Shown here one piece after another: positions 50,639 through 57,509 of a stretch of 64,000 bases of DNA (the first letter of the stretch is position 1; the number at the start of each line of letters is the position of its first letter). The stretch spans positions 186,001 to 250,000 of the forward strand of contig JAXGQB010000009.1 of the NCBI GenBank assembly GCA_040766655.1. Direction: 5' to 3'. Under the pieces are notes generated by a model. That model was not told the origin of the DNA. It ran no database searches and saw nothing but the letters and a program-made list of their open reading frames with translations. Position numbers and translations under genes: made by a program. The DNA comes from JALOOB01 sp040766655. Lineage in GTDB: Bacteria; Chloroflexota; Anaerolineae; CG2-30-64-16.

Positions 50639-51214
50639 ATGAAGCGGCAAACGATCGTAGCCCTGCTCGCGGGCCTGGCCCTGCTGATTTCGGCTGTGGG
50701 CGTGGCCAGCGCGCAGGATCCCACTGTGCCCTGGTGGGTCATTGCGGGCGGAGGTGGGCCGTCCAGTGGCGCCGGCGAGTCGATACTCCTGAATGATACG
50801 CTCGGCCAACCGATCATTGGCTCGTCTGGCGGCGGCGCAGTCGACCTGGACGCGGGCTACTGGCAGCAACGCTTCGGGCCAGCCGCGGTCACTGACCTGC
50901 AGGCCTCGGTTGCGGCCGGCCCGTTGCTCCAGCTCGACTGGACGAGGGTGACCCTCGACACCGTGGGCCACACCATCGCGGGCGTCACGTATGACGTCTA
51001 CCGCGGCCAGGATACGCCCTACTTCACGCCGGGGGATACACCGTACAACCCAGCGCCCCTGGCGGATCCGACGTTCACGGACACCGAAGCAACCGTGCTC
51101 ACCAGCGCGGCGCACAGTACGTACTACGTGGTCGTCGCGGTCTACAACGACCTGGCGGCCGCGCCCTCCGACCGCGTGGGCGCGTTTGTCTTCACGCTGG
51201 CGCCCGGCGGCTGA
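50639..51214 (+). CDS. small secreted protein with Gly-rich motif and Fn3-like domain
   Basis: A 191-aa exported protein with signal peptide 'MKRQTIVALLAGLALLISAVGVASA'. The segment 'VIAGGGGPSSGAGESILLNDTLGQPIIGSSGG ... LDAGYW' matches a 'GGGxSSGGxYxLxxTIGQP ... GGFW'-type motif common in exported Chloroflexota proteins (from memory). A fibronectin-III-like domain follows (about 80-188: 'LQLDWTRV', 'TYDVYRGQDTPYFTPG', 'STYYVVVAVYNDLAAAPSDRVGAF'). GAAAGGAGC precedes the ATG. It is co-transcribed with the beta-helix protein and probably acts at the same site. Confidence 0.78.
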   Translation: MKRQTIVALLAGLALLISAVGVASAQDPTVPWWVIAGGGGPSSGAGESILLNDTLGQPIIGSSGGGAVDLDAGYWQQRFGPAAVTDLQASVAAGPLLQLDWTRVTLDTVGHTIAGVTYDVYRGQDTPYFTPGDTPYNPAPLADPTFTDTEATVLTSAAHSTYYVVVAVYNDLAAAPSDRVGAFVFTLAPGG

Positions 51215-51449
51215 GGGTCAGGGCGCGGCCGCATCATCGCCGGCTTCGGCCGGGCCGTCCTGGCCGCATCACCCGACCGGCTGGACGACCGCGGGATCCA
51301 TCCACCCCACTTCCCAGTGGTGGCCTCCCTGCCATCGAAGTCGGTCCTGACTTACAGACAGGCCGGTCACGGTATTGCACAATAGTCCCACTAAATATGG
51401 ACAAAAGCTTACAAATCCCGATTTCGATCGAAGTAACCAGGAGGGTCCT

Positions 51450-51836
51450 ATGCGCGTCACTGTCACCAGTGTCATCGTCGATGACCAGGAGAAGGCGCTG
51501 AAGTTCTACACGGAGAAGCTGGGGTTCGTCAAGATGGCGGACATTCCGATGGGCGAGTACCGTTGGCTGACGGTCACGTCGCCCGAGGGGATCGAGGGGG
51601 TCGAGGTGTCGCTGGAGCCGACCGCCTTCCCGCCCGCAAAGGACTATCAGAAGGCCCTATACGACGCCGGCATTCCCATCACCGGATTCATCAGCACCGA
51701 CATCCAGGACGAGGTCCGGCGGCTCAGGGAGCGGGGGGTCGTCTTTCGTGGGGAGCCGGAGAACATGGGACCGATCATCGGCGTCATGTTCGAGGACACC
51801 TGCGGCAACCTGGTGCAGTTGGTTCAACCGCTCTAG
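51450..51836 (+). CDS. VOC (glyoxalase/bleomycin resistance) family protein
   Basis: A 128-aa protein with two beta-alpha-beta-beta-beta halves of the VOC fold: 'VTSVIVDDQEKALKFYTEKLGFV' and the C-terminal 'GVMFEDTCGNLVQLVQP', where Glu/Gln positions usually bind metal. It resembles the short 'YcgJ/PhnB-like' lactoylglutathione-lyase relatives; no substrate can be assigned. The ATG at 51450 has AGGAGGG at 51439-51445. It is monocistronic and convergent with dnaE2. Confidence 0.88.
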   Translation: MRVTVTSVIVDDQEKALKFYTEKLGFVKMADIPMGEYRWLTVTSPEGIEGVEVSLEPTAFPPAKDYQKALYDAGIPITGFISTDIQDEVRRLRERGVVFRGEPENMGPIIGVMFEDTCGNLVQLVQPL

Positions 51837-51911
51837 ACCGAGATTGCCTGTCCGGGCCCATACTACTGCACCCCATGAACGCCGTGGGATGCGCGGGCTA
51901 ACCGCGAGCGC

Positions 51912-54900
51912 CTACACCTGAGTCACCTCGCCGACCTCCTTCACGAGCAGGCTGCCCGCGTGGCCGTCCCGTTGGGTCAGGCCGCGCGCCAGGAGAAACG
52001 TCGCGTTGTGCAGGACGCCGCGGCGCTTTTCCACCAGGTCCGGCCGGATGATGAGGTTGGCCAGCCCGGTCTCGTCCTCCAGCGTGATGAACAGGTGTCC
52101 CTTGGCAGTCGGTGGCGCCTGGCGCACGACGACCAGCCCGGCCACGGTCACCTCCTTTCCCGCCTCGTGCCGCGCCAGCTCTGCGGCCGTCAGGACGTGT
52201 TGTGCGGCCAGCCGCGGCCGCAGCAGCCGCATCGGGTGATCGCCCGGCGACATGCCGAGCAGCTCGTAATCCCACGCGATCGCCTCGCCCTCCGTCAGGG
52301 AGGGCAGGTCGGCCTCCACGTCGGGCGCCTCCAGCAACACCTCCTCCGCGTACTGCAGCCCGCCGAGCGTCCACAGCAATCCGCGGCGATCCTGCGCCAG
52401 GCCGTCCAGTGCGCCCGCGCGCACCAGGTCGCCGATCAGGCGCCGCGGCAGGCGGGTGCGCCGGCAGAAGTCGGGCAGCCCGCCAAACCGCCCCGCGCCC
52501 CGCGCGGCCAGCAGCCGCGCCCGCCCTGCCTCGCCCAGGCCGGGCAGATAACGCAGGCCCAGCCGCAGCGCATCGCCTTCGATCGTGCATTCGTCCAGGC
52601 TCGCGTTCACGTCCGGCCGCAACACCTTCACGCCGTGCCGCTGTGCGTCGCCCATCACCACCTCCGGCGCATAGAAGCCCATCGGCTGATGATTCAGCAG
52701 CGCGCAGGTGAATTCGAGGAGATGATAGCGCTTCAGCCACATCGTCTGGTAGGCCACCAGCGCGAATGCAGCCGCGTGCGACTTACAGAACCCGTACGTC
52801 GCGAAGCCCTGGAGCTGGCGGAACACCTCCTCCGCGACCGCCGGGTCCACGCCGTTGGCGGCCGCGCCCGCAAGGAACCGGCCGCGCAGGTCCAACATGG
52901 CCGCGGCCGACCGGCTGCGGCTCATGGCCCGGCGCAACAGATCCGCCTCGCCGGGCGAGAAGCCTGCCAGCGCCATCGCCACCCGGATCACCTGCTCCTG
53001 GAAGATGATGACCCCCAGCGTCTCCGCAAGGATCGGGCCAAGCCTGGGATGCGGCGTGGTCACCGGTTCGAGGCCCCGGCGCCGACGCAGGTAAGGATGC
53101 ACCATGCCGCCCTGGATCGGGCCGGGACGGACGATGCTGACCTGGATGATGAGGTCCTCGAACCGGGCCGGCTTCAGCCGGGGCAGCATCTGCGCCTGCG
53201 CCCGGCTCTCCACCTGGAACGCACCGATCGTATCGCCCTGCGCGAGCATCCGGTAGATGGCCGGATCGTCCAGTGGCAGCGCATCGAGATCCGGCACGGG
53301 GCCGCCACGCGCGGCGATCAGTTCCAGCGTCTCGCTGATCGCATCCAGCGTGCGCAGGCAGAGCAGGTCGATCTTGATCAGCCCGGCATCCTCCACGCTG
53401 TCCTTGTTCCACTGCACCACGACGATGCCGTCCTTCGTCGCCCGTTCCAGCGGGACGACCTCGACCAACGGCTGTGCGGTGACCAGCATGCCACCCACGT
53501 GCACCGACAGGTGCCGCGGCGTGTCGATCAGCTGGGACGCCAGCTCGATCACGAGCGCGCTCTCCGGCGGCAGGCCCTCAGCCTCCGGCCGCGACCGCCG
53601 GTGCGAATGGCGTGCGACATGGTCGGTGATCGGCAGGCCGCCGTATGCCGCTGCGCCATCCTGGGCGGCGCTGTCCTCCGTCGCGGGCAGCGCGCCGTTG
53701 GCCCACGCGCCGATGCGATCGACGTCTTCGGGCGCAAACCCGAGCGCGCGCGCCGCATCGCGCACCGCGCTGCGCCACTGGTAGGTGACCACGTTGCAGA
53801 CCATCGCCGTGTGCTCCGTCCCGTAGCGCTCGTACAGGTAGGCCACCACCTCATCGCGGCGATCTGACGCAAAGTCTATGTCGATGTCGGGCGTCGTGTC
53901 GTGGCGGTCGCTCAGAAAGCGCTCGAACAACAGGTCGTGGCGCAGCGGATCCACCGGCGTGATGCCCAGCACGTACGCCACCAGCGAGTTCGCAGCCGAG
54001 CCGCGGCCCTGGCAGCGAATCCCCTGCTCCCGCGCGAACCGGACGATGTCCCAGACGATCAGGAAATAGTCGACCAGGCCCGCGGCCTCGATCACGGCCA
54101 GCTCATGGGCCAACTGGCGCACGGCCTGGGGGGTGACCGGCTGATACCGGGCCCGCAGGCCCGCGTGGCTGAGCGCGTACAGGTAGCTGAAGGGCGTCTC
54201 CCCCGGGGGGATGCCCGCGGGAAACCCGGGGGTCTGCCGCGGGAACGCGGGCGTGCGCCGGCCGGAGAAGTCCAGGGAGACGTTGCAGCGCGCCGCGATC
54301 TCCTGCGTGGCCGCGATCGCCTCGGGCAGGTCCGCAAACAGCGCGGCCATCTCCGCCGGGCTCTTGAGGTGAAACTCGGTGGAGGCCTGCGCGTAGGCGC
54401 GTGCAGGTCCCAGCTGCGCGCCCAGCTCGGCCACCGTGCAGTTGAGGCGTGTGGCGCACAGCACGTCATGCAGCCGGTGCTCCTCCGGCGCGGCGTAGTG
54501 CACGTTGTTGGTCGCGACCAGGGGCAGGCCGGCCGCGCGCGCGGTGGCAAGGAGCCCAGCGCCCAGCCGCGCATCGTCAGGGAGCCAGTGGCGCTGCAGC
54601 TCGACCCAGGTGCGGTCGCGGCCGAAGATGTCGGCCAGCCGGCCGGCCGCGGCCTGTGCGAGGTGCGTCCCATCCTCTGCGGCCAACAGCGCGGCCGCCA
54701 CTGCGCCCTGGCGGCAGCCGGTGAGGCAGAGCAGCCCGTCCGCATGGCGTGCCACGTCTTCGATGGCCAGCCGCGGCGCGCCCTTCACGCCGGCAAGCTG
54801 GCCCATGCTGATCAGCCGGCTAAGGTTGCTGTAGCCGGCCTGGTTCTCCGCCAGGAGGAGCAGGTGCGAGCCGTGGGCCAGGGTGAGTTCCGCGCCGATG

Positions 54901-55082
54901 ATGGGATGCAGGCCGGCCGCCCGCGCCGCGCGCCAGAATGCCACGGCCCCATACAGCCCGTTGTGATCCGTTGCGGCCAGGGCAGGCATGCCGAGCGCGA
55001 CGGCCCGCCCGACCAGCGCCTCGGGCGATGATGCGCCATCGAGCAGGGAGTAATGGGTGTGGCAGTGCAGCTCGCAGTACAT
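51912..55082 (-). CDS. dnaE2: error-prone DNA polymerase III alpha subunit (DnaE2/ImuC)
   Basis: A 1056-aa C-family polymerase that performs translesion synthesis with ImuA and ImuB. The PHP domain starts 'CELHCHTHYSLLDGASSPEALV' and has 'ALAATDHNGLYGAV'. The catalytic aspartates lie in 'TTPDIDIDFASDRRDEV' (about residue 397), followed by the thumb and fingers ('GFCKSHAAAFALVAYQTMWLK'). The C-terminal OB fold 'KEVTVAGLVVVRQAPPTAKGHLFITLEDETG' ends the protein without the long DnaE1 tail, as is typical for DnaE2. No Shine-Dalgarno sequence precedes ATG 55082: a heptamer repeat array occupies that position. Confidence 0.95.
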   Translation of the reverse strand: MYCELHCHTHYSLLDGASSPEALVGRAVALGMPALAATDHNGLYGAVAFWRAARAAGLHPIIGAELTLAHGSHLLLLAENQAGYSNLSRLISMGQLAGVKGAPRLAIEDVARHADGLLCLTGCRQGAVAAALLAAEDGTHLAQAAAGRLADIFGRDRTWVELQRHWLPDDARLGAGLLATARAAGLPLVATNNVHYAAPEEHRLHDVLCATRLNCTVAELGAQLGPARAYAQASTEFHLKSPAEMAALFADLPEAIAATQEIAARCNVSLDFSGRRTPAFPRQTPGFPAGIPPGETPFSYLYALSHAGLRARYQPVTPQAVRQLAHELAVIEAAGLVDYFLIVWDIVRFAREQGIRCQGRGSAANSLVAYVLGITPVDPLRHDLLFERFLSDRHDTTPDIDIDFASDRRDEVVAYLYERYGTEHTAMVCNVVTYQWRSAVRDAARALGFAPEDVDRIGAWANGALPATEDSAAQDGAAAYGGLPITDHVARHSHRRSRPEAEGLPPESALVIELASQLIDTPRHLSVHVGGMLVTAQPLVEVVPLERATKDGIVVVQWNKDSVEDAGLIKIDLLCLRTLDAISETLELIAARGGPVPDLDALPLDDPAIYRMLAQGDTIGAFQVESRAQAQMLPRLKPARFEDLIIQVSIVRPGPIQGGMVHPYLRRRRGLEPVTTPHPRLGPILAETLGVIIFQEQVIRVAMALAGFSPGEADLLRRAMSRSRSAAAMLDLRGRFLAGAAANGVDPAVAEEVFRQLQGFATYGFCKSHAAAFALVAYQTMWLKRYHLLEFTCALLNHQPMGFYAPEVVMGDAQRHGVKVLRPDVNASLDECTIEGDALRLGLRYLPGLGEAGRARLLAARGAGRFGGLPDFCRRTRLPRRLIGDLVRAGALDGLAQDRRGLLWTLGGLQYAEEVLLEAPDVEADLPSLTEGEAIAWDYELLGMSPGDHPMRLLRPRLAAQHVLTAAELARHEAGKEVTVAGLVVVRQAPPTAKGHLFITLEDETGLANLIIRPDLVEKRRGVLHNATFLLARGLTQRDGHAGSLLVKEVGEVTQV

Positions 55083-55083
55083 A

Positions 55084-55118
55084 ACGATTGACGATTGAAA
55101 ATTGAAGATTGAAGATTC
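55084..55118. repeat. five tandem 7-bp repeats directly upstream of dnaE2
   Basis: Five consecutive heptamers on the plus strand: ACGATTG, ACGATTG, AAAATTG, AAGATTG, AAGATTC. They lie 1 nt upstream of the dnaE2 start codon, in the 54-bp gap after the DUF6504 gene. Complementary TTCAATC copies occur at 35334-35347 and 55429-55435. Confidence 0.8.
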
Positions 55119-55136
55119 GGGCTGGAGGCGGAGGGG

Positions 55137-55397
55137 TCAGTCGAAGACACGGGCGCAGTACCACGCGCCGTCGCGCAGGTCACGGTAGAGGGTGCACATG
55201 AGCCCGTCCGCGGTCGTCAGCTTGACGTACTCGCGGTGTGCGTCGGCCTCGGGCAGCCACCAGGTCGCCCGCACGCGCCAGCAGTTGGCGACCACACTCA
55301 CCTCGTGCCAGGTGTCGCCCCACAGGAACCGCACCGGCGCGCCGTCTGCCCCTTCCTCCACCTGGATGCGCACTCCCTCCGCCCACAACCGCGTCAT
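55137..55397 (-). CDS. DUF6504-type small protein of the mutasome operon
   Basis: An 86-aa protein: 'VRFLWGDTWHEVSVVANCWRVRATWW' followed by 'REYVKLTTADGLMCTLYRDLRDGAWYCARVFD'. From memory, DUF6504 proteins with this Trp/Arg-rich pattern lie between imuB and dnaE2 in many actinobacteria and Chloroflexota. Their role in translesion synthesis is not established to my knowledge. The ATG at 55397 starts 32 nt after the imuB stop. Confidence 0.8.
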   Translation of the reverse strand: MTRLWAEGVRIQVEEGADGAPVRFLWGDTWHEVSVVANCWRVRATWWLPEADAHREYVKLTTADGLMCTLYRDLRDGAWYCARVFD

Positions 55398-55428
55398 CGC
55401 CGCCCGCTCCGATCTCTAGCGTCGCATC

Positions 55429-55435
55429 TTCAATC
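55429..55435. repeat. single heptamer TTCAATC at the imuB stop codon
   Basis: One copy of the heptamer that forms arrays at 55084-55118 and 35334-35347. The imuB stop codon TGA (55432-55430, minus) lies inside it. Confidence 0.4.
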
Positions 55436-56617
55436 CCCGAACTCCCGCCAGCTCCCTCGCCGCTCGGGCAATGGGTTTCCCTGGTCGACCAGGGCCGCCA
55501 TCCGAAAGGTCTCCGGCCCGAAGCGCGCGGCCAACTGCGCCAGCGTCGCGGCCAGCGTCGCACGGGGCGAAGTGATGTCGAGCAGCGACAGCTGTTGCAC
55601 GGGCGCATCCGTGATGTCGCCCAGCGTGAGCGTCACGTCCGCTGCGCCCTCCCCGCGCCAGGCGATGCGGTCCACCGCCTCCTCCAGCGCCAGGTGCACC
55701 GTACGCGTCGCCGCGGTGGGCAGCGGAAAGACGTGGCTGGCCGTCACGAGGCGCCCGTCGCCACGCGTGGCGGCCAGCGCCAGGCGGCCGGCCGCCTGCA
55801 GGCGGCTGTGCAGCGGGTGCAGCAGCGCGTCGGCCTCGCGGCGCAGGGCCGCGAGGAGGATCTCGCGATCCGCCACCACCCCGTCGAATTCGAGATGCGC
55901 CGATGCCTGGGACATCTCGCCGGGCAGGGTGACCGGGCGGTTATCGCGTCCCTGCACCCAGCGCTGCGCGGTCCGGCCGGGCGGCCCGAAGCGAGCCAAC
56001 ACCCCGGCCGGGGGCAGACATGCATATTGGCCGAGCGTGCGGATCCCCAGGTGCGCCAGGTGCAGCAGCGCGTCCGGCTCCAGGGGCAACAGCCCGATCG
56101 GCTGAGGCGTGAGAAAGGCCCGCTGCGTGACCGCGGTCATGACCAGCATGATGTTTTCGCCCGCCACCTCGCCCGCCACTGCGGCGCAGAACTTGGTGGG
56201 CGCCAGCCCGACTGACGGCACCATGCCGAGCCCGCGCACCTCTCCGCCCAGCGCCTGGCACCAGGAGAGCATGTCGCCGCCGATGCCCTCCGTATCCAGG
56301 TATGCGCTGCCCAGCCCTGCGGGCTGCCACCGGCCCGCATAACGTGCCACGCGGGCCATCAGCTCGGCCTGCGTCTCCAGGATCGGATACCGGTCCGCAG
56401 GGCGCAGCGTGACCCCGGGCGCCCGCGCCACTGCCTGGTGCTCTGTCTGGCCCGGCGCGATGCCGGCCCGCGCGGCCAGCACGTCGGCCGCGATCACGTG
56501 ACCCCGGTCATCCAGCAGCGCCAGGGGCCGCCCGGCCAGGGACGGATCCGCGCGCTGCGCCAGCGTGGCGCCGAATTCGACTGCGTTCAGGTAAGCGATG
56601 GATCGCGCTACGCTCAT
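55430..56617 (-). CDS. imuB: ImuB, Y-family polymerase-like protein of the mutasome
   Basis: A 395-aa Y-family protein without the usual catalytic acids: the first motif reads 'IAYLNAVEFGATL' where active polymerases have a DxDxFF-type motif, and the second reads 'LGSAYLDTEGIG' where SxDE is expected. This is the ImuB pattern: a non-catalytic adaptor that links DnaE2, ImuA and the beta clamp. The helix-hairpin region 'LLHLAHLGIRTLGQYACLPPAGVLARFG' and little-finger region are present. The start overlaps imuA by 4 nt (56614-56617), so translation is coupled. Confidence 0.9.
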   Translation of the reverse strand: MSVARSIAYLNAVEFGATLAQRADPSLAGRPLALLDDRGHVIAADVLAARAGIAPGQTEHQAVARAPGVTLRPADRYPILETQAELMARVARYAGRWQPAGLGSAYLDTEGIGGDMLSWCQALGGEVRGLGMVPSVGLAPTKFCAAVAGEVAGENIMLVMTAVTQRAFLTPQPIGLLPLEPDALLHLAHLGIRTLGQYACLPPAGVLARFGPPGRTAQRWVQGRDNRPVTLPGEMSQASAHLEFDGVVADREILLAALRREADALLHPLHSRLQAAGRLALAATRGDGRLVTASHVFPLPTAATRTVHLALEEAVDRIAWRGEGAADVTLTLGDITDAPVQQLSLLDITSPRATLAATLAQLAARFGPETFRMAALVDQGNPLPERRGSWREFGD

Positions 56618-57366
56618 AGGCCGTCGCCCCGCACCGTCCCGTTGAAGATGATATGCACCGCCACCCGCGCGCCCGCATGGCCATGGCGGTTCTTCACGAT
56701 CTCCGCCCGGCTCTGATAGCCGCGCACGTCCGCGTCGCGCATGATCCAGCGCTCCCGGCTGATCGAGATGCGCACGGCCGCGGCATGCGCCAGCGCGGGC
56801 GACGGCTCACGGGGATCGCTCAAAAAGACGGCCGCGGTCGCGGTGCCGGACAGCAGTTGGGGCAGCCGCGCCAGCATGCCGTCCTCCTCGGCAACTGCAG
56901 CCCGCACCTGGTTCGCATTGGCCCCGAACCGATCGAAGACCAGCACTGCCAGCGCGTTGCTCCTCACCAGGTGCAGCGTCACCGCCAGTGCATCGGCCAG
57001 CGAGGCCGGCCGGACCACGAGCAGCCGGTCGAGCGCAATTCCGCAGCGGTCCAGGTAGTCGGGATCGCACGTGCGGCTGAGATCGACCCACGCAGCGAGC
57101 GCGTCGCCATCCGCGCGGTGCGCGGCGGAAATGGCCTTGGCAGCCAGCGTCAGCTTGCCGGAGGTGGCGGGGCCGCTGATCTCGGTGAGCCGGCCCTGGG
57201 GCAGCCCGCCGCCGAGCGCGCGGTCCAGCTCCGCGAAGGTGGTCGGAATCCTGCCCACGACCTCCGCATGTTCATCCGGTCCCGCGCGGCGAATCGCCCG
57301 TGGCCCGTAGTCCAATTGGAGCTGAGCAACCACGGCATCCAGTTTTCGGCGGCGTTGCGATGACAT
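56614..57366 (-). CDS. imuA: ImuA, RecA-like protein of the mutasome
   Basis: A 250-aa RecA-fold protein. 'FAELDRALGGGLPQGRLTEISG' is the RecA/ImuA entry motif. The P-loop reads 'GPATSGKLTLA', with the Lys kept. 'LAVLVFDRFGANANQVRAAV' covers Walker B. It lacks the RecA L2 and C-terminal domains, as ImuA does. First gene of the imuA-imuB-DUF6504-dnaE2 operon, with an SOS box overlapping its promoter. The ATG at 57366 is about 13 nt after the box. Confidence 0.9.
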   Translation of the reverse strand: MSSQRRRKLDAVVAQLQLDYGPRAIRRAGPDEHAEVVGRIPTTFAELDRALGGGLPQGRLTEISGPATSGKLTLAAKAISAAHRADGDALAAWVDLSRTCDPDYLDRCGIALDRLLVVRPASLADALAVTLHLVRSNALAVLVFDRFGANANQVRAAVAEEDGMLARLPQLLSGTATAAVFLSDPREPSPALAHAAAVRISISRERWIMRDADVRGYQSRAEIVKNRHGHAGARVAVHIIFNGTVRGDGL

Positions 57367-57378
57367 GACATCGATCCA

Positions 57379-57401
57379 CGAACGAGTGTTCTGGTATTAT
57401 A
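57379..57401 (-). promoter_or_regulatory. LexA (SOS) box and -10 element of the imuA operon
   Basis: CGAAC-GAGT-GTTCT (57379-57392) contains the Gram-positive-type LexA core GAAC-N4-GTTC (57380-57391). A minus-strand TATAAT (57401-57396) lies 4 nt upstream of the core, so bound LexA would cover the transcription start. This fits damage-inducible control of the mutasome. Confidence 0.85.
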
Positions 57402-57479
57402 GCGGGATTGTACAACAAATAGAAATCTTGTGCTAGTGAGATCGGAGCGATCGTACTTCGCGAATAGAGCGGCAAGGGG

Positions 57480-57485
57480 TATAGT
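57480..57485 (+). promoter_or_regulatory. candidate -10 of the ClC channel gene
   Basis: TATAGT 25 nt before ATG 57510; the -35 region (TTCGCG) is poor. A minimal leader without a Shine-Dalgarno sequence results. Confidence 0.3.
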
Positions 57486-57509
57486 AGGCAGAAATCCAAG
57501 CGCACGGAC

